From contig NZ_AP019365.1 of assembly GCF_033095865.1 (NCBI RefSeq), forward strand, positions 4,871,501-4,935,500: a stretch of DNA of 64,000 bases, read 5' to 3'. Source of the DNA: Pseudomonas sp. KU43P. GTDB lineage: Bacteria > Pseudomonadota > Gammaproteobacteria > Pseudomonadales > Pseudomonadaceae. The position numbers were made by a program, and so were the translations under genes. The notes under the pieces were generated by a model. That model saw nothing but the letters and a program-made list of their open reading frames with translations, did not search any database and was not told the origin of the DNA. This document shows positions 56,642 through 64,000 of this stretch, piece after piece. Position 1 is the stretch's first letter. Every line of letters begins with the position of its first letter.

Positions 56642-57820
56642 TCACCGCTCGATCAGCGCAATGCGCTTGTTGTACCAGTTCATCAGCAGCGAAATGCTGA
56701 TGCTGATGGCGAGATAGACACTCATGGTGATGGCAATCACCTCGATGGCCTGGCCGGTCTGGTTGAGCACGGTACCGGCGAACAGCGAGACCATCTCCGG
56801 GTAGCCGATACCGGCCGCCAGCGATGAGTTCTTCGCCAGGTTCAGGTACTGGCTGGTCAACGGCGGAATGATCACCCGCAGGGCCTGGGGGATGATCACC
56901 TTGCGCAGGGTCGGGCCCTCGCGCAGGCCTAGCGAGCGTGCGGCTTCGGTCTGGCCATGGCTGACCGAACGAATGCCGGAGCGCACGATTTCCGCGATGA
57001 ACGCGGCGGTATAGATGGTCAGCGCCAAGGTCAGTGCCAGCAGTTCGGGGATCAGCACCCAGCCGCCTACGAAGTTGAAGCCCTTCAGTTGCGGCACTTC
57101 CCAGTGCACCGGGCTGCCGAACAGCAGCACGCACGCACCCGGAATCACCAGCAGCAGCGCCAGGCCGACCCAGAACTTGTGGAACGGCTCACCCGTCTCG
57201 TTGAAGCGCTTGTTGGCATAACGCACCATCGCCACGATGGCTGCCAACGCCAGCACCAGCGCCACCACGAACGGCCAGAAGCCATCGGCCATGGAAGCAC
57301 CCGGCATGTTCAGGCCACGGTTACTGATGAAGAACGTGTCGTCGATATTGATGCTGCCCCGTGGCCCCGGCAGGGTCAGGAACACGGCGAAATACCAGAA
57401 CAGAATCTGCAGCAGCGGCGGAATGTTACGGAAGGTCTCGACATAGACCGTCGCCAGCTTGTTGATCATCCAATTGGGTGACAACCGCGCCACTCCGATG
57501 ATGAAGCCGAGAATGGTCGCCAGGATGACGCCGATGAACGTAACCAACAGGGTATTGAGCAGGCCGATGACGAACACCCGCGCGTAGCTGTCGGACTCCA
57601 CGTAGGGGATCAGGTGCTGGGCAATGCCGAAGCCGGCACTGCGCTCGAGGAAGTCGAAACCGGAGGTGATGCCCCGATGCTGCAAGTTGGTTTGAGTGTT
57701 GTGGAACAGGTACCAGCCCAGCCCCACCACGAAGATGATCGTGAGAATCTGAAACAACCACGCGCGCACACGTGGATCATTAAGGGAAAGCCCCTTTTGT
57801 GCGCCGATTCGATTTTGCAT
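56642..57820 (-). CDS. aapQ: Amino-acid ABC transporter permease AapQ
   Basis: A 392-residue permease with several membrane helices. The EAA loop is SVSHGQTEAARSLGLREG. The N-terminal half contains the extra periplasmic and membrane segments expected for AapQ. It follows aapJ after 67 bases, which contain a strong hairpin. Confidence 0.95.
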   Translation of the reverse strand: MQNRIGAQKGLSLNDPRVRAWLFQILTIIFVVGLGWYLFHNTQTNLQHRGITSGFDFLERSAGFGIAQHLIPYVESDSYARVFVIGLLNTLLVTFIGVILATILGFIIGVARLSPNWMINKLATVYVETFRNIPPLLQILFWYFAVFLTLPGPRGSINIDDTFFISNRGLNMPGASMADGFWPFVVALVLALAAIVAMVRYANKRFNETGEPFHKFWVGLALLLVIPGACVLLFGSPVHWEVPQLKGFNFVGGWVLIPELLALTLALTIYTAAFIAEIVRSGIRSVSHGQTEAARSLGLREGPTLRKVIIPQALRVIIPPLTSQYLNLAKNSSLAAGIGYPEMVSLFAGTVLNQTGQAIEVIAITMSVYLAISISISLLMNWYNKRIALIER

Positions 57821-57851
57821 GAAGTGCCCCGGACAGTAGGGATTCGAACAG

Positions 57852-57878
57852 CCTGCGGCGGCGGGATGCCGCCGCAGG
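57852..57878 (-). promoter_or_regulatory. Intra-operon hairpin between aapJ and aapQ
   Basis: A perfect 11-bp GC-rich stem CCTGCGGCGGC/GCCGCCGCAGG with a 5-base loop lies 10 bases past the aapJ stop and has no T-run. Such hairpins after binding-protein genes stabilise the upstream message or attenuate read-through, so AapJ is made in excess over the membrane parts. Confidence 0.75.
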
Positions 57879-57887
57879 GTGCAACCA

Positions 57888-58916
57888 TCAGCGCACAGGT
57901 GGCGCGTACTGGATGCCGCCGTTGTTCCACAGGGCGTTCATGCCACGGTCGATCTTCAGGTCGGTGCTCTGGCCCAGGTTCTTCTCGAACACTTCACCAT
58001 AGTTGCCGACTTGCTTGACGATCTGCACTACCCAGTCCTTGGGCAGCTTGAGGTCCTTGCCGTATTCGCCATCGGCGCCGAGCAGGCGAGCGACGTCCGG
58101 GTTCTTGGTCGACTTGGCTTCGGCCTCGACGTTCTTGCTGGTGATGCCTGCCTCTTCGGCGTTGAGCATGGCGAACAGGGTCCACTTGACGATGCTGAAC
58201 CACTCCTCGTCACCCTTGCGCACCACCGGGCCCAGCGGCTCCTTGGAGATGGTTTCAGGAAGCACGACGTAGTCGGTCGGTGCGGCCAGCTTGGAGCGCT
58301 GGGCGAACAGCTGCGACTTGTCCGAGGTCAGCACGTCGCAGCGGCCCGACTCCAGCGACTTGGCGCTCTCGTCGGAAGTGTCGAAGGTGATTGGGGTGTA
58401 CTTCAGACCATTGGCGCGGAAGAAGTCGGACACGTTCAGCTCGGTGGTGGTGCCGGCCTGGATACAGATGGTCGCGCCATCCAGTTCCTTGGCACTGGAA
58501 ACACCCAGCTTCTTGTTGACCAGGAAACCAACGCCGTCGTAATAGGTGACGCCCGCGAATACCAGGCCCATGCCGGCATCGCGCGAGCTGGTCCAGGTGG
58601 TGTTGCGCGACAGCACGTCGACTTCGCCGGACTGCAGCGCAGTGAAGCGCTCCTTGGCGTTGAGCTGGCTGAACTTGACCTTGGTGGCGTCACCGAACAC
58701 GGCAGCGGCCACGGCGCGGCAGACGTCGGCATCGATACCGACGATCTTGCCCTGCGCATCAGGTACCGAGAAGCCTGGAAGACCGTCGCTCACGCCACAC
58801 TGGACGAAGCCCTTCTTCTTTACCGCATCAAGCGTGGCGCCGGCCTGGGCATTGCTTACGGCGCCCAGTGCGGCAGCAGCGGTGAGGACTGCCAGGGTGG
58901 TTTTCAACATCTTCAT
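57888..58916 (-). CDS. aapJ: Amino-acid ABC transporter periplasmic binding protein AapJ
   Basis: A 342-residue periplasmic solute-binding protein of family 3. The signal peptide MKMLKTTLAVLTAAAALGAVSNAQA is followed by LDAVKKKGFVQCGVSDGLPGF, GIDADVCRAVAAAVFGD and EVDVLSRNTTWTSSRDAGMG (amino-acid carboxylate-binding region). It should capture a broad range of L-amino acids. GGAGG lies six bases before the ATG. First gene of aapJQMP, with a sigma54-type promoter 181 bases upstream. Confidence 0.96.
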   Translation of the reverse strand: MKMLKTTLAVLTAAAALGAVSNAQAGATLDAVKKKGFVQCGVSDGLPGFSVPDAQGKIVGIDADVCRAVAAAVFGDATKVKFSQLNAKERFTALQSGEVDVLSRNTTWTSSRDAGMGLVFAGVTYYDGVGFLVNKKLGVSSAKELDGATICIQAGTTTELNVSDFFRANGLKYTPITFDTSDESAKSLESGRCDVLTSDKSQLFAQRSKLAAPTDYVVLPETISKEPLGPVVRKGDEEWFSIVKWTLFAMLNAEEAGITSKNVEAEAKSTKNPDVARLLGADGEYGKDLKLPKDWVVQIVKQVGNYGEVFEKNLGQSTDLKIDRGMNALWNNGGIQYAPPVR

Positions 58917-59906
<990 letters not shown>

Positions 59907-60006
59907 GCGGGCTCTACTGTAGTTGTGGGAGTATTCCGCTACGCCGCGCCCGGTTCTTGCATTACACTGCCGGGCGTACATTCCTTAACCAGTTGACGAG
60001 ACGATC

Positions 60007-61467
60007 GTGCTCAAGGCACTCAAGAAAATATTCGGCAAGGGAGACGCCGCGCCTCAGGCCGTCGCTCCTGCTGCCAGCGTCACGCCGCCTGCGCCCGCCG
60101 CAGCCCCTGCGGCTCAGCCCGGGCCGCGGCGCGAGCCAGCCCACGGCAAACCCAGCGCCAAGGTCGAAACGCCCGCCCCCCTCCCTGCCGCCGAAAAATC
60201 GGCCAAGGACAAGCCGCGCCGCGAACGCAAGCCCAAACCCCAGGCCAGCCTGTGGAAGCCGGAAGACTTCGTGGTCGAGCCGCAAGAAGGCAAGACCCGC
60301 TTCCATGACTTCAAGCTCTCCAACGAGCTGATGCATGCCATCCACGACCTCGGCTTCCCATACTGCACGCCGATCCAGGCCCAGGTACTGGGCTACACCC
60401 TGCGTGGCCAGGATGCCATCGGCCGCGCCCAGACCGGTACCGGCAAGACCGCCGCATTCCTCATTTCGATCATCTCCCAGTTGCAGCAGACGCCGCCGCC
60501 CAAGGAACGCTACATGGGCGAACCGCGCGCGCTGATCATCGCGCCGACCCGCGAACTGGTGGTGCAGATCGCCAAAGACGCCGTTGCCCTGACCAAGTAC
60601 ACCGGCCTGAACGTCATGAGCTTCGTCGGCGGCATGGACTTCGACAAGCAGCTCAAGGCCCTGGAAGCTCGCCATTGCGACATCCTGGTGGCCACCCCGG
60701 GTCGCCTGCTGGACTTCAACCAGCGCGGCGAGGTGCACCTGGACATGGTCGAGGTGATGGTGCTGGACGAAGCCGACCGCATGCTCGACATGGGTTTCAT
60801 CCCCCAGGTACGGCAGATCATTCGCCAGACCCCACCCAAGAGCGAGCGCCAGACGCTGTTGTTCTCCGCCACCTTCACCGACGACGTGATGAACCTGGCC
60901 AAGCAGTGGACCACCAACCCGGCCGTGGTCGAGATCGAACCGGAAAACGTCGCCAGCGAAACCGTCGAGCAACACGTCTATGCGGTGGCCGGCAGCGACA
61001 AGTACAAGCTGCTGTACAACCTGGTGACCCAGAACAAATGGGAACGGGTGATGGTGTTCGCCAACCGCAAGGACGAAGTGCGACGCATCGAGGAGAAGCT
61101 GGTACGCGACGGCATCAATGCCGCGCAATTGTCGGGCGATGTGCCGCAGCACAAGCGTATCCGCACCCTGGAAAGCTTCCGCGAAGGCCGCATCACCGTG
61201 CTGGTGGCCACCGACGTGGCTGGTCGCGGGATTCACATCGATGGCATCAGCCATGTGATCAACTTCACCCTGCCGGAAGATCCGGATGACTACGTGCACC
61301 GTATTGGCCGTACCGGCCGGGCGGGCACCAGTGGTGTGTCGATCAGCTTTGCGGGCGAGGATGACTCCTACCAGCTGCCGGCGATCGAAGAGCTGCTGGG
61401 GCGCAAGATCAAGTGCGAGATGCCGCCGGATGAGCTATTGAAGCCGGTGCCGCGCAAGCATCATTGA
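60007..61467 (+). CDS. rhlB: DEAD-box RNA helicase RhlB
   Basis: A 486-residue DEAD-box helicase, the degradosome helicase type. An N-terminal Ala/Pro/Lys-rich low-complexity extension of about 90 residues precedes the core. Core motifs in order: Q motif with [15 protein letters not shown] (I), PTRELVVQ (Ia), TPGRLLD (Ib), DEAD in [12 protein letters not shown] (II), SAT (III), [11 protein letters not shown] (V) and [10 protein letters not shown] (VI). The start is GTG. The long N-terminal extension is usual in Pseudomonas and absent from E. coli RhlB. Confidence 0.93.
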   Translation: MLKALKKIFGKGDAAPQAVAPAASVTPPAPAAAPAAQPGPRREPAHGKPSAKVETPAPLPAAEKSAKDKPRRERKPKPQASLWKPEDFVVEPQEGKTRFHDFKLSNELMHAIHDLGFPYCTPIQAQVLGYTLRGQDAIGRAQTGTGKTAAFLISIISQLQQTPPPKERYMGEPRALIIAPTRELVVQIAKDAVALTKYTGLNVMSFVGGMDFDKQLKALEARHCDILVATPGRLLDFNQRGEVHLDMVEVMVLDEADRMLDMGFIPQVRQIIRQTPPKSERQTLLFSATFTDDVMNLAKQWTTNPAVVEIEPENVASETVEQHVYAVAGSDKYKLLYNLVTQNKWERVMVFANRKDEVRRIEEKLVRDGINAAQLSGDVPQHKRIRTLESFREGRITVLVATDVAGRGIHIDGISHVINFTLPEDPDDYVHRIGRTGRAGTSGVSISFAGEDDSYQLPAIEELLGRKIKCEMPPDELLKPVPRKHH

Positions 61468-61486
61468 TGCATGGGGCTGCTCTGCA

Positions 61487-61570
61487 GCCCAATCGCCGGC
61501 AAGCCGGCTCCCACATTGCCCTTGAGAACTGTGAAGGTCCTGTGGGAGCCGGCTTGCCGGCGATCCGGGG
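61487..61570. repeat. Inverted REP pair
   Basis: Intact units at about 61487-61515 and, inverted, 61538-61570, between the convergent rhlB and moaE genes, with the GGGGCTGCTCTGCAGCCC flank on the left. Confidence 0.9.
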
Positions 61571-61596
61571 CAAAGCCCCGGCCATCCCCTTGAAGC

Positions 61597-62043
61597 CTAC
61601 CAGCGCCTTGCCGCCGCCTGGTCACTCTGCTTCCCTTCCACCCATCTCGGCCCTTCCTGGGTATTTTCCTTCTTCCAGAACGGCGCCCGGGTCTTCAGGT
61701 AGTCCATGATGAAGTTGCAGGCATCGAACGCCGCCTGCCGATGGGCACTGGCCACCCCCACGAACACGATCGGCTCACCCGGCTCCAGCGCCCCGATCCG
61801 GTGCATCACCTCGACCTTGAGCAACGGCCAGCGCTGTTCGGCCTCGACCACGATCTTGGCCAGGGCCTTCTCAGTCATGCCCGGGTAGTGCTCGAGGAAC
61901 ATCCCGGCCACATCGAGCCCGTCGTTGAAATCGCGCACATAGCCAACAAAACTGACCACAGCGCCCACACCGACATTCGCGGCATGCATGGCATTGACCT
62001 CAAGCCCCGGGTCGAACGCCGATTCCTGCACTCGAACAGCCAT
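61597..62043 (-). CDS. moaE: Molybdopterin synthase catalytic subunit MoaE
   Basis: The 148-residue large subunit of molybdopterin synthase, which puts two sulfurs from MoaD onto precursor Z. Conserved segments: GAVVSFVGYVRDFN, HRIGALEPGEPIVFVGVASAHRQAAFDAC and the active-site KTRAPFWKKE. It starts two bases after the moaD stop. Confidence 0.97.
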   Translation of the reverse strand: MAVRVQESAFDPGLEVNAMHAANVGVGAVVSFVGYVRDFNDGLDVAGMFLEHYPGMTEKALAKIVVEAEQRWPLLKVEVMHRIGALEPGEPIVFVGVASAHRQAAFDACNFIMDYLKTRAPFWKKENTQEGPRWVEGKQSDQAAARRW

Positions 62044-62045
62044 CT

Positions 62046-62291
62046 TCAGCCTCCGGTCACCGGTGGGAAGAACGCCACCTCATCGCCTTCTTCCAACGGC
62101 TCGTCGAGCCTGCACAACTCTTCGTTGCGTGCGCACATCAGGTTCTGCTCGGCCAGCACCTCGTACTGCCCGCCCTTGGCTACCAGTGCCTGGCGCACAT
62201 CGTCGAGCGCCTTGAAATCACCCTCCAGACGCTCGGCATCTACGCCCAACAACTCCCGGTAGCGGGCGAAGTACATCACCTTGACCTTCAT
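62046..62291 (-). CDS. moaD: Molybdopterin synthase sulfur-carrier subunit MoaD
   Basis: An 81-residue ubiquitin-fold protein that carries sulfur as a C-terminal thiocarboxylate. It ends EGDEVAFFPPVTGG, and the terminal Gly-Gly is essential in the family. The ATG overlaps the moaC stop by one base (TGATG). Confidence 0.96.
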   Translation of the reverse strand: MKVKVMYFARYRELLGVDAERLEGDFKALDDVRQALVAKGGQYEVLAEQNLMCARNEELCRLDEPLEEGDEVAFFPPVTGG

Positions 62292-62761
62292 CACGCCTCC
62301 GCCTTGTAGTGGCCGCTCTTGCCGCCGAGCTTCTCCAGCAGGCGCACCTGCTCGATGACCATGCCCTTGTCCACGGCCTTGCACATGTCGTAGATCGTCA
62401 ACGCGGCAACGCTGGCGGCAGTCAGTGCCTCCATTTCCACACCGGTCTGCCCGGCCAGCTTGCAGCGCGCGACGATACGCACCGCATCCACGCCTTCGGC
62501 GCTCAGCTCGACCTTGACGCTGGTCAGCATCAGCGGGTGGCACAGTGGGATCAGGTCGCTGGTCTTCTTCGCCGCCTGGATGCCGGCAATGCGCGCCACG
62601 GCGAACACATCGCCCTTGGGATGCTCGCCGTCGACGATCATCTGCAAGGTCTGCGGCAACATTCGCACGCGCGCCTCGGCAATCGCCTCGCGTGCGGTAA
62701 CGGCTTTTTCAGTGACGTCGACCATGTTGGCGCGCCCCTGGGAATCGAGATGGGTCAGCAC
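62291..62761 (-). CDS. moaC: Cyclic pyranopterin monophosphate synthase MoaC
   Basis: A 156-residue enzyme that, after MoaA, forms cyclic pyranopterin monophosphate in molybdenum-cofactor synthesis. Signatures: [58 protein letters not shown] and [12 protein letters not shown]. First gene of moaC-moaD-moaE. Confidence 0.97.
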   Translation of the reverse strand: MLTHLDSQGRANMVDVTEKAVTAREAIAEARVRMLPQTLQMIVDGEHPKGDVFAVARIAGIQAAKKTSDLIPLCHPLMLTSVKVELSAEGVDAVRIVARCKLAGQTGVEMEALTAASVAALTIYDMCKAVDKGMVIEQVRLLEKLGGKSGHYKAEA

Positions 62762-63003
62762 TGCTCTGCTCCTGTGAAGGGAGCTCTTAGCTTAAACCTT
62801 CAGGTCAGGATTTACTTCACTGATCAACCAGTCTCTTGCATCCAAGCAAGCATCGCGCCAGCTACCCAAGACTCGAGCGCTGGACACCTTCACCCTTGAA
62901 GAGCACGAGTGAGTTGCAACAGTCTTCACCTGATATTTTTGTCAGTTATGCCAATTCAATCAAAGGCGTAAATTTCGAGGCTCACATGATGAGGTATTGA
63001 CGA

Positions 63004-63789
63004 ATGGCAATCTCGAAACCGCTTCTCTTCCACGTACAGAGGCGAGCGCTGCCTGCGCCTACTGTTCCACAAGCTCAGGCAGGTATTATCGACGCTCCGG
63101 ATGTACCCGCTCAGATGGTCATACCTGCTGAGGCGGGGCTTCAACCAGGAGACAGTGTCCGCGCCGTCATGGGCCCACTGTTTAGCCAAGTGCAACAAGT
63201 CAAACCCGGCGTTCAAACAATTATCGATATCCCCGCTTCCCAGCTTTGGCAGCTGGACGGGCAAGGATCAGCCGTCTGGGCCTACGAGGTCATGGTAAAC
63301 AACAACTGGCAGCGGTCCTCTCCCATCATGATTGCAGTTACCACCAAGGTGAACCAGGAAAATTGGGTAGGAGAAAGCTATCGCGAAATGCGAGTAGGCA
63401 GTAGCGCAACCTTTATCAATTCCAGAGTCACGCTTACTTTTCTCAGAACTTCGGATCTGGCAATAGTAATCCAAAACCGCAGATTGTTTATTGGGAGATT
63501 CAGCCAATCACGGTATGTTTTCCCGAGCAGCTTTACTACTTTCAGTGGCCACGTAGCGAACATTCACAACACCGCGCCTGCAGCCCATACCCTGAATTTT
63601 TACGACCAGGAAGGGGGATATATCGGCAATCTTCACCTCCCTTACACAGGCACCTCATCACTGCCTTTTACCTACTCTTCCCCAACTCGCCAGCGGATCT
63701 GGCGAGTTGAGCTAATTGCAGGCGCTGAACCCATAGGGGGGGGAATCAATGATACGGGGTTTCATTTTGACGACTTTTCTTGGAAGTAG
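63004..63789 (+). CDS. Unrecognised 261-residue protein
   Basis: I do not recognise this protein. The N-terminal 25 residues are Pro-rich (RRALPAPTVPQAQAG). Residues about 30-115 look like a beta-sandwich (PAQMVIPAEAGLQPGDSV through VWAYEVMVNNNWQRSSPIMIAV), similar in style to Ig-like repeats in Pseudomonas surface proteins. Residues 120-261 are beta-rich with many Ser/Thr/Asn/aromatics and end GFHFDDFSWK. No signal peptide or membrane segment is seen. Base composition is clearly less GC-rich than the neighbours, and the gene interrupts an otherwise conserved moaC/phoH neighbourhood, so transfer is likely. A GAGG lies ten bases before the ATG. Confidence 0.75.
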   Translation: MAISKPLLFHVQRRALPAPTVPQAQAGIIDAPDVPAQMVIPAEAGLQPGDSVRAVMGPLFSQVQQVKPGVQTIIDIPASQLWQLDGQGSAVWAYEVMVNNNWQRSSPIMIAVTTKVNQENWVGESYREMRVGSSATFINSRVTLTFLRTSDLAIVIQNRRLFIGRFSQSRYVFPSSFTTFSGHVANIHNTAPAAHTLNFYDQEGGYIGNLHLPYTGTSSLPFTYSSPTRQRIWRVELIAGAEPIGGGINDTGFHFDDFSWK

Positions 63790-63897
63790 CTCCAAAAAAA
63801 GTCGCTATGCTGTTTCTGGCCAGGCCATGGGTCACCCGACGATCACAGAGCTAACTTGTCGCACGCTTCGATAAATCCTTTTTCAACCGTATGAATT

Positions 63898-63923
63898 TGC
63901 AAGCCTGCATGTGCAGGCTTGCA
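63898..63923. terminator. Hairpin terminator of the PhoH-family gene
   Basis: A 12-bp stem TGCAAGCCTGCA/TGCAGGCTTGCA with loop TG lies 19 bases past the PhoH stop. On the minus strand it is followed by AAATTCAT, with only a short T-run on either side; strength is moderate. Confidence 0.6.
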
Positions 63924-63941
63924 ACATTTTGCACTTCAACG

Positions 63942-64000
63942 TTACAGATGCGACTCGGCGTACTCGGCCAGCACCGAGCGAGGCACACCCTGCAAGGTGA
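63942..64000 (-). CDS. 3' end of a PhoH-family ATPase gene
   Basis: Only the last 18 complete codons are present, encoding TLQGVPRSVLAEYAESHL and a TAA stop. This ending matches my memory of the C-terminus of the PIN-domain/PhoH ATPase (PhoH2 type) encoded next to moaC in P. putida. The call rests on this tail and the neighbourhood only. Confidence 0.65.
   Translation of the reverse strand, partial: TLQGVPRSVLAEYAESHL

Overview
The window looks like a chromosome segment of a fluorescent Pseudomonas of the P. putida group. Evidence: high GC, the complete Pseudomonas division/cell-wall (dcw) cluster joined to lpxC, secA and argJ, a methionine gamma-lyase/Lrp-type regulator pair (mdeA-mdeR), an AapJQMP amino-acid transporter, an AlgW protease, a fused CysNC, and many copies of a GCCGGCAAGCCGGCTCCCACA-type REP element arranged as inverted pairs. 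The species call is inference from recognised proteins, not from a search.

Layout. 1-3.5 kb: end of a PduO-type cobalamin adenosyltransferase, a Nudix/TMP-synthase fusion, a GST and argJ. 3.6-25.2 kb: secA, dciA (divergent), lpxC, then the dcw cluster on the minus strand in the transcription order mraZ-rsmH-ftsL-ftsI-murE-murF-mraY-murD-ftsW-murG-murC-ddlB-ftsQ-ftsA-ftsZ. Most junctions overlap by a few bases. The cluster is headed by a strong sigma70-like promoter and three 10-bp-spaced GTGGG-type MraZ boxes. 25.4-30.7 kb: rnpB, rsmI and, divergently, lpoA-yraN-diaA-BON lipoprotein and a YgdI-like lipoprotein. 30.7-35.6 kb: sspB/sspA, petABC (cytochrome bc1) and rplM-rpsI. 35.8-43.9 kb: a Tas-like reductase, a GlxA-type AraC regulator, zapE, trpS, a hydrolase, zapG, mdeA and mdeR.

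43.98-49.35 kb is the accessory island. It holds an S-type pyocin with a colicin-E9-like HNH nuclease, its Im9-like immunity protein and a 60-residue lipoprotein. The same three-part module then repeats in reduced form: an orphan HNH-fold domain that has lost three of the five key positions, a second Im9-like immunity protein and a second copy of the lipoprotein. Next come a RES-domain (NAD-consuming family) toxin candidate and a convergent candidate antitoxin gene, whose promoter contains four tandem 8-bp repeats. This island is the best candidate for something undescribed.

49.4-64 kb: cysD-cysNC (sulfate activation), a Nif3-like protein, algW, the aapJQMP operon with a convincing sigma54 promoter and an intra-operon hairpin, estB, rhlB, the moaC-moaD-moaE molybdopterin genes, an unrecognised 261-residue protein that looks acquired, and the 3' end of a PhoH-family gene. 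No insertion sequences, prophage structural genes, tRNA, rRNA or CRISPR arrays were seen.
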